64,000 nt of DNA from Chimonanthus salicifolius (Eukaryota > Streptophyta > Magnoliopsida > Laurales > Calycanthaceae), in NCBI GenBank assembly GCA_013350335.1, contig CM023535.1:39926069-39990068 (forward strand), written 5' to 3'. A program made the position numbers and the translations under genes. This document shows positions 22,019 through 33,918 of this stretch, in pieces (position 1 is the first letter of the stretch; each line of letters begins with the position of its first letter). The notes beneath the pieces are model-generated. The model saw nothing but the letters and a program-made list of their open reading frames with translations, did no database searches and had not been told where the DNA came from.

Positions 22019-22750
22019 ACTGTAATGCCCTCCCCATTCTCACCGAAATCAGAGTCTATTTTTTTTTTTGAATTAAATAAAAGTGACAACAGGCGCGGAC
22101 GTCACGACGCGAGTTAAGTCCGAGCTTCTAAAGCCCAGCCCTTAACTGGCCAATCCCACGCGTGCGCGGAACGAAGCCCACGAGTACGGTTCACGCATAG
22201 GAAGTAAGCTCGCAGAATATAATTACATGCGGAACATTATAATAGACACTATCCCACCGGTTTTAGATAGAAGGGAAGATACATCATTAAACTACTAAGA
22301 TACCCCAATGTTCATAATTATGTCTCAAAATGATAACGTACAGAGTATAATCCAGACCATAGCAAGAATCCAAAATTTATTACAATTCGACAAGCTAAGC
22401 TACTTAAGTTACAACTTTTCCAAAATAAAACTTTGATAAACAAAGTAGCCGCTTTCCCAAGCTCCTAAGCTTGACTCCCGTCGCGTCCACCATTTCCTCC
22501 GTCTCCTGCGTCATCAGCTAGGGTAGAAGTAGGGCGTTAGACAACGCGTCCAGTAGGACTTCGGGTAGGGCTAGCACATGAATTAGTGATAACAAGCATA
22601 CTGGTAGCAATATAATAAAAACATATGGTGAATGCCATGCCATAGGTGCCTATGTCATGTGTCCCACCCATCATCCACATCATCATAAATGTCATATCCC
22701 CCTTGACGGCAAATCCTCGTCAAGGTGTCCCCATGTTTGCTTCTCGCTCG

Positions 22751-22990
22751 CCCCGACGGAGCATGGACTCCGGTTATAGCACAACAAGCTATCCCCATGT
22801 TTGTTCTCGGTCGCCCCGACGGAGCATGGACTCTGGTTATAGCACAATAAGCTATCCCCATGTCTGTTCTCGGTCGCCCTGACGGAGCATGGACTCCGGT
22901 TATGGCCTATCAGGCTATCCCCATGTTTGTTCTCGGTCGCCCTGACGGAGCATGGACTTCGGTTCCTTTATTTTTCCGCCCATGCCATGC
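22751..22990. repeat. 63-bp tandem repeats in E4 LTR
   Basis: About four units starting at 22751, 22814, 22877 and 22940 (period 63), each with CCCCGACGGAGCATGGACTC, CGGTTATAGC and ATCCCCATGTTTG. This is the E4 counterpart of the 60-bp repeat of E3. Confidence 0.9.
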
Positions 22991-23649
22991 ATGAGATGTA
23001 GGTGCATTATGCTATGCAGTATATATATATATATTTCATATTTTTATTATATATAATCCATAGCATTGGAAATGTAAGCTATAGCATTTAAATATAATCC
23101 ATAGCATTTAATATATAAGCCATAGCCTTTAAAATATAAACCATAGCATTAAAATATAATCCATAAAACAAACCATATAATTACCGGAATAAAATACGAA
23201 AACCATCACATAAACATAATCCATGGCTTACAAAAAGGTAGGAATCCTACCGAATACCGATAACGTCCCTTTTTGTTTTCGTCCGATAATTCCAGTCGCC
23301 GATCGCGTACCTGTTTGCGATGTCTCGATACCTTATTATACATTTTTCCAAGTTAGTCTATATCTTATCCACGATTAAATCTCTAACTGATCATAAACCT
23401 AGGTTCATTAATGCTCTTTAACCATGTTACAAGATTATCATAAATCAGCCCTTAACTTAGCCTCTTTTTCCATTAATTAAAACACGTACATAATTCAATC
23501 CATAACTGATCCATACACTTAGGTCCATTAATGACTCACCAATCATGTCGTAGGATCATTAAAATTCGTCCCTTTAATTTAAACATAACCCCCATTTATA
23601 CTTCCGGATTAACAGTGACCTCTGAAAATACTTCAAACTGTACATTTCA

Positions 23650-24195
23650 ATTCAGTAGACTGAATTATGAGTTCAGTCGACTGAATCAGGAGTTTAGTCG
23701 ACTGAATCACAGATTCAGTCGGCTGACTTTGAATCAGATTGTCTGTTTGTCTCGCCAGTTCAGTTTCAGTCGACTGAAATACACATTTAGTCGGCTGAAA
23801 CATGATTCGTACCCATTTCAATCGACTGAATCACAGATTCAGTCGACTGACTTGGTATCAGATTATCTGTTTGTTCTGCTAGTTTATTTTCAGTCGGCTG
23901 AACTACCAACCAACCATTTACGTGTTCAACAAGAATCCATTCAGTCGACTGAATCGTATATTCAGTCGGCTGAAACTTCCAGAGCCCTTTTCTTGTCTGA
24001 GACATTTGTGTTCAGTCGACTGAATCATCAGATTCAGTCGGCTTAAACTCCCAGAAACTCTTTCTATTATCAGCCACCATTAGTTCAGTCGACTGAATCC
24101 CTTATTCAGTCGGCTGAAACTCCCAGAAACTCGTTTCTGATTCGTCCATTATCAGTTCAGCCGACTGAATCTTTGATTCAGTCGACTGACTATTT
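23650..24195. repeat. TTCAGTCGACTGAA palindrome array in E4 LTR
   Basis: Roughly fifteen to twenty copies of the 14-base palindrome and near variants (TTCAGTCGGCTGAA, TTTAGTCGACTGAA), often in pairs 8-20 bases apart. Pairs could form a larger stem. An apparent 171-codon reading frame across it is a by-product of the repeats. Confidence 0.92.
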
Positions 24196-25360
24196 TGTCC
24201 GTCTTTTCCAATGCACATTTTGCACACCTTTCCTTCATGGTTTCCTTAAAGAAAAACATCACATCTTGTTTGGAAATACTTACTAATCCGTGGTTCTCCC
24301 GGTTGTCTCTTGCTCCTCTTGTTCCTTAGCCTTTCTCCTTCTTCTTCCTCCTTGACACTCGGCCAATGGTGAGCTAGATGAGATCTCCAAGGTTTGGTTT
24401 GGCCAAGGTGTAGTAAGTTGGAGAGGGAAAAAGGAGGAGAGAATAGAAAAATATCTCAAGTCTTGGGTCTTAGGAGTATGGGCGGCCAAGCTTGGATTCT
24501 CTTCTTTCCTTCTAAGTCTCTTTCTCTTCTTTTCTCTTTGGTGTTTTCTTTGGGAAAGAGAGGAGGACGGTTTTGGAAGAGATGGAGAGATGGAGAGAGA
24601 GAGATCAAAGAAATGAGATGGAAAACCACCTCCCATCTAATCTTGGTCTTGACTCCATCGACCAAGCCATCATGGACGGGGGTATGGCCTTGCATGCCCC
24701 CAATCTTAGGGCCATTGTCCCCTTAGTGGGGGTGGTTAGCATGAGGTGGAACCACCACCCATTCCAACGGTTTTGGTGAGTCAAATGAGATAGAAATCAT
24801 CTTGACTCACCCCCATTCCTATGTGACTCACTCCCCTCTTGACTCACTTAATTATTTAACTTAACCCCTTTAATTTTATAATTTAATTTCTATTCATTTC
24901 CCTTCAATTCCTTCATGAATCCACCCATGGTTGACCAAGTCAACCATGATGGCCGGCCCCCACCAATTCCTTAGCCAACCCGCCACCTAACTTGATGAGG
25001 TGGAGGTGGGCCCCACTTGGTTATGCTAGCTTAATCATCTCATCATTACCTTAGGGGGGGTTTAATTCCAATTAATTGGGTCACCATTGGGCCCATGGCC
25101 CAATTAAATTATTTTCTACTATTTACTTTAGAGTTTGAATCAATTTTGATCCATTGGGTCTCACATGGTTATCAGGCCCACTTTGACCATTATTGACCCT
25201 TTAGATGGATCCCATCCAATCCATGGTCCATTGGACCATACTTGGGCCTGTGTCCAAATTTTGATCCATTTAACATCCATGACATCAAAATTCCCATTTT
25301 TCCATTATTAAAATAAATAAATGCCATATATATATTGATTTAAAAATTCGGGCTATTACA

Positions 25361-27146
25361 ATAATTGCTGGAATTATTGTGTTAAGAGAACCATTGGGTT
25401 GGGCCATATGTATGGCCGAACCCCATGGGCTGTTTTGGTGGATAAATGGATTATGATAATGAATGGTATATGCTTATGATTTCGAAATCACATATGTCAA
25501 CTATGGACTTAGTACTAAGGGGATTAAACATGAAAGATGATGGAACATGGGATTAAAATCTCTAGGGTGAGGTTCGGCCATGCTATGTGGCCGAACCCCA
25601 CCAATTGTCAATCGATGGACTTGGTGATCAATTCGTAATGAAATTAAGCAAATGAGATACATGTATGAGGGACTTAAAGGACCAAATAAAGATGGGGGGT
25701 TCGGCCATGTTGTATGGCCGAACCCCACTAAGGTGGTTTGGTGATGTACTTTGGTTTTTAAAGGAAAATTAAGTAAAGGGTGTATAGTGGCAAAAATTGT
25801 AAATAGGTGAGGTTCGGCCATGGGGTATGGCCGAACCCCACATAGTGCATTTTTGGGACTTAGACCAAGTTGGAATTACATTGATGAATGTTTGATTTGC
25901 TGCTATGTAAATAAGGTATCGAGACTTGCGTGAACGGCGTACGAGTCGTGAACGGGTGACGATTAAGAAAGATCGGACCCTGAAATGAATCTTCAGTAGG
26001 TTTCCTACCTACTTTGTAACCACTATGATGATTAGTTTTATTATGATTTTGATAAAATATGTTGTTATTATTATTATGTTTCAATTGGTTTTTGAATCAT
26101 GAGATTTATGTACATGCTTCATTTATTCATTGGCATCTCATGCATGGACATGGGATGATGATTATGGAATGCCTCCTTAGGCGATGAAGGTCCCTCCAAG
26201 AGTAGTATCATGATGATGATAATACATTGGTCTCCTTAGGCGATGTAGGTCCCGTCAGGAGAAATGTTATAATGATGAGAAATACATTGGTCTCCTTAGG
26301 CGATGCAGGTCCCGCCGGGAGAAATGTTATAATGATGAGAATCACATTAGTCTCCTTAGGCGATGAGGGTCCCGCCAGGAGAAATATTATGATGATGAGA
26401 GCCACATCGGCCTCCTTAGGCGATGAGGGTCCCACCAGGAGGAATATCATCAAGAAGAAATGAAAGTGTATTGTGATTTACCTTGACGATGAGAGTCTCG
26501 TCAAGTGATGGCTATGTATATGCATGATGGGAGGGACTCATTACATGTGCATATTTACATAGCATTGATTTACCTGTTTTGATGACCATATATATTATGA
26601 TATATGCATGTTTTTATATACTAACCATGTGGTAGCCCTAATCGAAAATCCTACTGGGCGCGTCGATCTGACGCCCTAATTCTATCCATAGAGGATAATG
26701 CAGGAAATGGAAAAGGGAAAGAGAAGGTCGTGGACCTGGAGGGGAGCCAAGCTTAAACGCTTGATTGATGATTGGATGTATTTATTACTGTCTTTTGAGT
26801 TATATTTTATGGACATGTAACAGTAGTAAACTTTGCTATGGTTTGTTTATGGTATTGACAATGGATGTTTGGATTAAGTTATTTAATAATTGAAACTTCT
26901 ACTTGCTATCTATTCAGTCTAATTCAGCAGTTAGTCTAGTTGATTCTGTATAACTTGTTTAGTTCCATGTGTGGATTGTTATCGTGGGCTTAGTCCATGC
27001 ACACATGGGTGGCCAGTTAAAGGTCGGACTTAGGAAGTCTGAACTTAGATCGCGTCGTGACGCCGGCCGCTCTCTTCCTGTGTTATTCTATTATTATTAA
27101 AAAAAAAATTTAGACTCTAATTTCTCGGAGAGGGCGGGGCGTTACA
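25361..27146 (+). mobile_element. E3 3' LTR, second part
   Basis: Resumes at ATAATTGCTGG (equivalent to 9479) and runs to GGGCGGGGCGTTACA at 27146. It includes palindromes near 25393, 25572, 25699 and 25812, five 60-bp repeats starting 26171-26411, TACTAAC, and the acceptor ending at 26703. Confidence 0.93.
26171..26475. repeat. Five 60-bp tandem repeats, E3 3' LTR
   Basis: The same array as 10289-10590, with the same number of units, so the copy number has not changed since insertion; only point differences are seen. Confidence 0.9.
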
Positions 27147-27663
27147 AGTCCCACCCATCACAAGTACACATAGCCTCTTGATGGGATTCTCATGATCAAG
27201 GTACCACCACATAGGTCTTTCGAACGCCCTGACGGAGTGTGGACCCTCCCGTTTCCTCTTGATGGGATTCTCATCATCAAGGGAACCCACATAGGTTTTT
27301 CGGTCGCCCCGACGGAGTGTGGCCCCTCCGGTTACATAACCATCACCCCATGCCATGCATGAGATGTCAATGAAATACATGCCATTTTATAATATAATCT
27401 TAGCATTCAAATCCTCTTTGAAACATAACAATTTAAGCCATATCTCATAAAATCAAGATTAAAACTTCAAGTATAAACCATGGTTACAAAAAGGTAGGAA
27501 ACCTACACAAAGGTCACTTAAAATGTCTGCTCTTCTTAAACCGTCACCCGTTCACGATTGCGCACCGCTCAAGAAGTCCCGTTACCTTGTTACATGTCAA
27601 TAAGTCAAACACATATCTCATTTGGTTTCTAATTAAGTCTAAGACCAAACACACCACCTTGTG

Positions 27664-28608
27664 GGGTTCAGCCGTACACCATGGCTGAACCTCACCCACT
27701 TGGATTTGATCTCTATTTTATTCAACTAAACCCATCCAAGTAACTCATTTAAAACTCAGTCCATAAAATACATAAACAAACCATTCCTCATGGGGTTCGG
27801 CCATTCACCATGGCCGAACCCATGATCTTGCATTTTTACCCCTATTTACATTTTATGCCATTGCTCATTCTATGGCTATCCATTCCATTCAAAAACATGC
27901 CTAGGTTAATCAATAACCCACCAAATACTCCGGGTTCGGCCATACAACATGGCCGAACCTTCTTGGGTTTGGTCCCTCTTTCATGTCCTTTGTTCTTTTA
28001 ACTTAGATATAAGATCATGACCTCTTGATTCCTTAATCTCATTACTTATGCACCAATTGTTTAACATGACTAATAATCTAAGTCCACTAAACATTACTCC
28101 ATTTTAACCCCTTCAAAGTCCTTGGCAACCTTCCATGGTGTTCGGCCATACACTATGGCCGAACCCATGGTTCATGGTTCTTTCACCACATAACATTTTA
28201 ATATCATGTAACATAATTAGTATTCCTCCCTTAAAAAGTCATTTTACAAATCTTTAACATGCATCCACTAGTTACATGTTTTGAAATCCTTCAAACTTAT
28301 TAAAACAATCCACATAATTTAATCTCTAAGAAAACCCTAAATCCATAAATGTTATTTGGTGCGGTTCGGCCATACACCATGGCCGAACCTCACATCTTCT
28401 TTTGGTCCAACCATCCAATCATAAAAACCTTTCTAAAACATCAAACATTCCATGGTTTTTCATCCTCAAAAACCCATAAAAATAACCAAGTCTTTTCTTG
28501 GGGTTCGGCCATGCACCATGGGCGAACGTTATGATCCATTCTTTCCACTGAAAGACTGATTCAACAACCAATTTTCATCCATGGGGTTCGGCCATAAACC
28601 TTGGCCGA
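27664..28608. repeat. Palindrome array in E2 3' LTR
   Basis: GGTTCGGCCAT / ATGGCCGAACC units near 27664, 27794, 27931, 28139, 28365, 28500 and 28583. Some have one arm changed (for example GGTTCAGCCGT at 27664 and GGGCGAACG near 28521). Confidence 0.85.
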
Positions 28609-29084
28609 ACCCTATGGTTCTTATAAACAAAAACTAGTAAATTACTCACCGGTTCCGTGACTCCTCCGGTTTTCTTTTGCTCCGGCTTGTTCCTTTTCTT
28701 TCTTTCCTTAGCCTTTCCTTCTTTCCTTCTTGTCCTTTAGCCGAGACTGATCTTGATGCAGCCCTTGGAGTGGTTCGGCCAAGGTATATATTTAAGAGAG
28801 AGAGTATTTCAGCCTTGGGTGTGAATGATAAAACCTTGAGATGCAAACTCCTTTGTTCTAAGTCCACTTTGTCTTTGAGGAGTGATCAGCCAAGAAGTGT
28901 TTTGAGGAGAAGCAACCAGCCAAGGTTCTTGTCTAGAGAGGTGGGAATGGCCAAGGGAGAGAGTGACTTAAAATAAAACTCCTTTTCTTGGTTAATGAGG
29001 GTTGGCCAAAGGTGGTGTCCTTTGGTGACACCCCTTGGTAACTCTCATGTCCTTTCACCTCCCTCATTCAAGTCTCTTTTGGAG

Positions 29085-29255
29085 GTTTCATCCTTGAGAT
29101 GAAACACTCCCAACGTGTGGCTCTTGGGTTTCCATCTTGAGATGGAAACCCCCCCATGCTTCCAACGTGTATGCTTGTGCGAGCTTGTGTAACATCACAA
29201 CCCTTCAACTTCTTCATTAATCCACCTTTGGAGTTTCATCCCATGAGATGAAACT
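29085..29255. repeat. GTTTCATC/GATGAAAC hairpins in E2 U3
   Basis: GAGGTTTCATCCTTGAGATGAAAC (29083 on), GGGTTTCCATCTTGAGATGGAAACC and GAGTTTCATCCCATGAGATGAAACT: stem of 8-9 bp, loop of 5-6 bases. The same type is in the U3 of E5, S4 and the E2 5' LTR, upstream of where the promoter should be. Confidence 0.8.
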
Positions 29256-29350
29256 GCCCCAGTTCCAACGTGTAACCTTATCTTGGGTCTCATGAGGTGA
29301 ATCTCTCCACCTTCCCACTCCACTCACTTGAGATTAAAATCCCATTAACT

Positions 29351-31088
29351 TGTTGATCAAGCTAGCCAAATATCTAAAATAGTCCTAGAGGGGGGTGAAT
29401 AGGACTATTGGGGAATTTTAAAATCTATTTAAATATTGAGCACTTTGATGATTAAACAATACAAATTTGCTCAATTAATGTTCTAAATGTGATTTACAAG
29501 CAAGATTAAATTCAAGCAAATTATGTGTGCAATAAGATATGAGCTAAGTAAGAGCACAAGATAAGGTGAAGGAGAAGAGAAGAGATGGAGGATTGTGACA
29601 CAGTGATTTTTACGTGGTTCGGCAACCTTGCCTATATCCACGCCTCAAGTACACTACTTGAGGATTTCACTAACCTTCTCCTTCACGGGTGGAGAAGAAA
29701 CCAATTGCAAATCTTAATCTACTTCACGGGTGTAGATCTACCTAATCACCAAGAGAAGACCTCTCTTGAAAGCCAATAGGGTTACACCAACCCTTTACAA
29801 TATTCCACAATTTATAGAAAGAAGTTGTGTTTTGAAATATACCAAGAACTTAGCCTTGAGTCACTTGAAGTAGCTTGGGCTTGTTCTTGAATGTCCTCCT
29901 CTTCTTGGGTTGATGTAAGTGCTTCAATGAAGTCCAACCAAGATGATAGCAAGGAGGTCTAGGGTAAATAAGGTTTTCCTATGAGGATTAAGACCCTAGA
30001 AAGAATCTCTACTTAACACATTCAACTTAGAGCATAAGATGCACAAGATAAGCCTATGAGAGCTCTTAATGTGTTTGAGATTAAGAATCAAAGCTTAGAG
30101 TATTATAACTATGGAGTTTGTAAGCTTTGAAAGTTGTTTGAAAGCTTGGAAGAATGTATGAATAAATTAGGCTCAAGTCATCAATCTTTTTCTCTCCAAA
30201 AAGCCTTACATTTATAGGCTAGAAAAGTCCCAACGGATCTATCTTCGGACCTTCCGAAGATAGGTCTCGGATCTTCCGAGGTTGCAACGGTCGGATTTCC
30301 AACGGTCATATTACAACAGCTCTTTTGACCTTGCAACGGATAACTTCGGATCATCCGAAGGTTTCTGTTCGGAACGTCCGAAGTTCCCAGGAATGCCTGG
30401 GTTCGGAATATCCTCGGACGTTTCGAGACCATGTTCTCGGAAGTTCTGAGCATCCCAGAAATCCGAACAACTAATAGATCCTCGGACGTTCCGAGATTTT
30501 TTCTCGGAAGTTCCGAGATTCCCAGAAAGGATAAAACTCGGACGTTCCGATATATGTTCTCGGAAGTTCCGAGATGCCCAGAAATCCATTTTCCACAAAG
30601 TGTTAGAAACTTGAGATTTTGTGAAAAAAATGGACATGGTGGAGAGCTTATGAGTGTTCTATGCAATCAGTTAGATTTAACTATAATGAACATTTTAGAT
30701 TGCAAGGACACACAAAATATGGAGACATTTGGTAGATCGTGAGAGCTCTCCATAGGGCAGAGAGTGGGATTAGAAACCCAGTTTGTATTATTCCAATTTT
30801 AACCAAAAAGGCTTCTAAGGCTTCTAGGTCAGTCCTATGGTCCATATACCTATGATGGTTGGCATTCAAAGAGTTCTTCCGATTTTGGCGCGAGCTTTCA
30901 AAACAACGTGTCTTCTGGAGCTTCAAGCTTGATTTGACTGTGCATGTCTTCCAGAGATGAGGTCTTAGACACGTAGACGGTCACGACTCAGTCAAAGAAA
31001 TTGACAACTCAGGACTCAGTCAGACACAGTCACGGAATTGACAACTCAGTCTGACTCAGGAGAGGCAAATTTAACTTTTAGGCCAACA
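29351..31088 (+). mobile_element. C1: Copia-like solo LTR inserted in E2 3' LTR
   Basis: Absent from the E2 5' LTR at the equivalent point (36899/36900), so it is an insertion. Ends are TGTTG (29351-29355) and CAACA (31084-31088), an inverted pair. The flanks ACT and ACG are only a partial duplication match. CCTAGAGGGGGGTGAATAGG (29380-29399) and TACGTGGTTCGGCAACC (29610 on) are words I associate with Copia-type plant LTRs; that assignment is from memory. Orientation is by those words. Confidence 0.6.
30230..30590. repeat. TCGGACGTTCCGAG palindromes in C1
   Basis: About ten words such as CTTCGGATCATCCGAAG, TTCGGAACGTCCGAA, CTCGGACGTTCCGAG and CTCGGAAGTTCCGAG, often paired and separated by CCCAGAAA. 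Self-complementary 14-16-mers. Confidence 0.88.
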
Positions 31089-31798
31089 ACGTCCATTCAA
31101 CTCATTTAACCCAATTCATCATTTTAGCTCAACTCACTCATTTAATTCACTTGAGTCAACTCAATTATTTTATTCCATTTCCAACTCAATTCAGCCCCAA
31201 CCTAATCACGCTTGAGCTCACTTAGTGGTCAACCTAGTCAACCACGACCCATTGGATCCCAATTGTGCCTTTTGACCCAAATAACCACCTTGACCCAATT
31301 AGATGCACATTACCCATATACTTTAATTTGATCCTTATAACATGTACATTTGGTCTTAATTGAACAATGGGCCCCACAACCTAATCAAGCTTGAGCTCAC
31401 TTAGTGATCAAGCAAGTCAACCACGACCCATTGGGTCCCAATTGGGCATTTTGACCTAATTAAATAAAACTTCACCCATTTGATTCACTTGAACCATATA
31501 CAACATCCGTTAGGTCTTAATTGACCAATTGACCCAATTATCAAGCCTTACCCATTTACTTCTAACTAGCTCATATATGATCCATTGGGTCCCAATTGGA
31601 CTTTTGACCCAATTGGCAATCTTGACCCAATTAAATAATTCTTACCCATTTATTTCCATTGGTCCACATCTACCATACGTTGGGTCTTATTTGGGCAATT
31701 GACCCAACATTTACACATCTAAGGTTCATATCCATTAATTCACAATTTCAATGGCAAAAACCGTAAATATTTATAAACTGAAAATCTGGTGTATTACA

Positions 31799-32956
31799 AC
31801 ACAATCCTTTTTTTAAAATTTACGTGCCGAAAATCGAACGAAGTAGGGTTCCAAGGCTTTCGCTGATTCCACTTTAACTAGATTTCTAGCTTCACCATTT
31901 TGGAACTCCATCGGCTAACTACAGAGTCAGCTAGCTAGACTAACTCGGCAGTCGCCCATAGTTTCCCATTCGAGTTTCACTAGACTCTTATCTTTTCCAC
32001 TAAATACATCTCCAAAATTAAGCATATCCTCATTTGCACATAAGTCACTATGTGACTAACACCTTTTGTTCAAACTCCTGCGATACCGATACCGGCATCA
32101 ATCCAAACCACCATGGGAATCATCATCCACGGTTACATGCATCCATCCCTGGTATCACTCTATCAATGAGTATATCTATCCATAGTTAATAACCATCCAT
32201 GAATATAACCCCCCTCTAGGTATAATCCATTCATGGGCATAACTCATACATTCGTAGAACCAATATGTCTATCATGAGATATTCTATCCGTCGGAACAAC
32301 ACTCGAATGAGTCACTACGTGACTGTGGCACCAATAACAAATCATAAATGTATCCCGACCCCTAGCAAGACTTAGGGCCCATGACTTACTAAGCGGAAGA
32401 CCCATGTCCAACGTGATCAAGTCTACCTCGCCCTGCATCCATTCACCCCAAGGGTGATTCAGTCAAGCTCTAAGGCAGTCGATCCACGTCTAACGAAGCT
32501 AGCACCACCCCCATGGGGTAAAATAGTACCTAGCTCTACGCATCAACGCACATCAAGTGTGCAAAATAGCCGTGAGAGCGCCCTCCAGCGCATAGCATAC
32601 GAGGGACCCACTCCTCGACGGCAACCCTAATGGACCAAGTCTCCGTATTTCATATTGATGCTCCCACAGTCTCATGGCTACTCTAAGCCTTACTCATGGA
32701 ATCTAAATACTTATCTCATCAATATCACGTGAGGGACACACCCATACCACGTCTCAATATAATCCAATGACTTAGTCACATACATCTCAGTGCCAAAGTC
32801 CTCATGAACTCTTAAAGTTGCATACTTTATTGAAAATCCTTCATACTTCCATCACAAGGGTGGGTAGGGTTAGAAAAATCCCTTCAAAGAACAAAACGTA
32901 CCCACAACCCTTACAAAATCTCCCCTTTCCTTGACATTTTCTTACAATCTCTTAGC
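31799..32956 (-). other. E2 polypurine tract and noncoding internal region
   Basis: The polypurine tract (minus AAAAAAAGGATTGTGT, 31799-31815) is followed by about 1.1 kb without coding potential. The same sequence follows the LTR in E5 (41532-42700), with good similarity throughout, so it is a conserved part of this element type although it encodes nothing I recognise. It takes the place of gag-pol. Confidence 0.75.
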
Positions 32957-33433
32957 CTAATCTTCCTTAGAAGACCCTGCATCATCACCAAAATCGAAGA
33001 AATTGTCAGGGCATGTCGTCGACATATGCCCCAACACTCCACAAGTCAGACAAGGTATTATTCCCGGTCCCCCAATGTAAGGACAATTAGTCCTCTCCTT
33101 CCCGTGCCCGTGAAGTCCACAAACAGGGCAAATAACCTCAAGGGGGTAGGGGCAAAAAGTACAGTTGTGCCCCTCCTGATTGCACAACTCGCACATATAT
33201 CCGGGCGCTATCTCCCCTACTGATTCTCCTATCATTGGGATATCTCCCATATACTCTTCTGGAAAAGGGGCTAGATACACTTCGACATCCTCGGGAAATC
33301 TTACCTGAACGTCTCCGTTAACTTCCACAACGCGGTTTGGCCTGTTGGAGTTGTTGGAAGAAGAAGTCAGATCTATAGGACAGCTAGGAATTTCTTTGTC
33401 CCACAACTCTGTATACTCTATGTTGCTCGACAT
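32957..33433 (-). CDS. E2 zinc-knuckle ORF, the only ORF of the element (158 aa)
   Basis: I start it at ATG 33433 (MSSNIEYTELWDKE), the start shared with E3; the frame is open 12 codons further upstream to 33469. It has the acidic middle (EVYLAPFPEEYMGDIP), and the three fingers CELC-H-C, CPVC-H-C and CLTC-H-C in the same order and spacing as E3, ending DDAGSSKED. It lacks the second acidic segment of E3. No stop or frameshift, although the element has no pol. Intactness suggests that it was under selection recently or that the insertion is young; nucleic-acid binding is inferred from the knuckles. Confidence 0.82.
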   Translation of the reverse strand: MSSNIEYTELWDKEIPSCPIDLTSSSNNSNRPNRVVEVNGDVQVRFPEDVEVYLAPFPEEYMGDIPMIGESVGEIAPGYMCELCNQEGHNCTFCPYPLEVICPVCGLHGHGKERTNCPYIGGPGIIPCLTCGVLGHMSTTCPDNFFDFGDDAGSSKED

Positions 33434-33906
33434 ATCTGTATCACAGCAACAGAAACATATCAATGACAACAGCAGTTCTAATCAAACTAATCTTTGTTCT
33501 TGGGGAATTTTCCTCAATCAACATCTTGTATTTCTTGTTTTGGGGAGTTTCCTATATATCAAATAATGTCTCTTGTTTGGGGAAATTGCCAAATAAGCAC
33601 TCTTTGTATTTCTTTGTGTTTTGGAGAAACTTCCTAAGTATCAAGTATTCATTTTCTCCATTTGGGGATATCGGGGAAATATATCCTAATTTGCTATGTT
33701 TGGTATATCCAATTATTTTGACTGTACTTCCTTTGCTATCATTCATTGTTGTTCTCAAATTGAATGTTTAGTCTGAGTCTAACAAAGTAAATTAATCCGG
33801 CCCCCATTCAAAGGACTCCGAAGAGTCGGTCAGTTGGGATTCTTATCTGTCAGTGAGACATGAAACCGGCTTAATCTTACTTCAAAACATTCAACCTTCC
33901 CATTTC
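33434..33906 (-). other. E2 leader
   Basis: Noncoding. It has five or so GGGGAAATTNCC / TTGGGGAGTTTCC words (33500-33690) and CCGAAGAGTCGGTC near 33818, as in the other leaders. Confidence 0.6.
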
Positions 33907-33918
33907 GCTCTGATACCA
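33907..33918 (-). other. E2 primer-binding site
   Basis: GCTCTGATACCA, the reverse complement of TGGTATCAGAGC, two bases from the LTR start at 33921. Confidence 0.95.

Larger units (their letters stand above)
22506..24283 (-). other. Predicted LTR intron in E4
   Basis: On the minus strand, donor ATTA|GTAAGT at 24283 and acceptor GACGCAG|GAG ending at 22506, length about 1.78 kb. It contains the whole TTCAGTCGACTGAA array, the CATGCATG box and the 63-bp repeats. Confidence 0.45.
18826..25360 (-). mobile_element. E4: 3'-truncated Ty3/gypsy element inside the E3 3' LTR
   Basis: Minus strand: 5' LTR 22021-25360, primer site 22008-22018, gag start 21571, then protease, RT and early RNase H, ending abruptly at 18826. 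The RNase H C-terminus, integrase and 3' LTR are missing, together with 138 bases of the E3 LTR (equivalent to 9341-9478 in the 5' copy). One deletion across the E4/E3 boundary explains both losses, and also the lack of a target duplication. Confidence 0.9.
22021..25360 (-). mobile_element. E4 5' LTR, a different LTR family
   Basis: Plus-strand ends are TGTAATGCCC and GGCTATTACA. It keeps the shared plan (CACGACGCGAG module, TTAACTGGCC, GGGCGTTAG hairpin, GACGCAG acceptor, CATGCATG box, GTAAGT donor), but its palindrome word is TTCAGTCGACTGAA instead of GGTTCGGCC. The U3 end (24780-25330) has GACTCAC- and CCCATTGGG-type words. Confidence 0.9.
7707..27146 (+). mobile_element. E3: most complete chromovirus, with an extra ORF before gag
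   Basis: AGTCC is duplicated at 7702-7706 and 27147-27151. The order is 5' LTR 7707-11268, primer site 11271-11282, leader, extra ORF 11710-12246, gag-pol 12480-17110, polypurine tract 17158-17173, and 3' LTR 17174-18825 plus 25361-27146 (split by E4). Pol has protease, RT, RNase H, integrase and a C-terminal chromodomain-like region; together with 3.5-kb LTRs this fits the Tekay/Del clade. The two LTRs are very similar over the parts I compared, so the insertion is fairly recent relative to its hosts. Coding is broken by five stops and one frameshift, so it is no longer autonomous. Confidence 0.93.
27147..31798 (-). mobile_element. E2 3' LTR, main part (contains C1)
   Basis: Continues the LTR from 7706 after the AGTCC duplication. 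It holds GACGGAG repeats (27165-27335), the palindrome array, donor CCG|GTGAGT (minus, 28649), U3 hairpins (29085-29255), C1 (29351-31088), and U3-end GACCCAATT words to the terminus TATTACA at 31798. Confidence 0.9.

Noticed and set aside
23531..24046. 171-codon frame with repeating FSRLN residues
   Set aside because: It is the translation of the TTCAGTCGACTGAA array. The opposite strand gives a similar frame, and no conserved protein feature is present.
24283..24779. Possible host exons with open frames on both strands
   Set aside because: They fall in the leader and U3 part of the E4 LTR and are purine/pyrimidine-biased without conserved domains.
30181..30666. 161-codon frame in C1
   Set aside because: It is made of translated TCGGACGTTCCGAG words inside a solo LTR, with overlapping frames on both strands.
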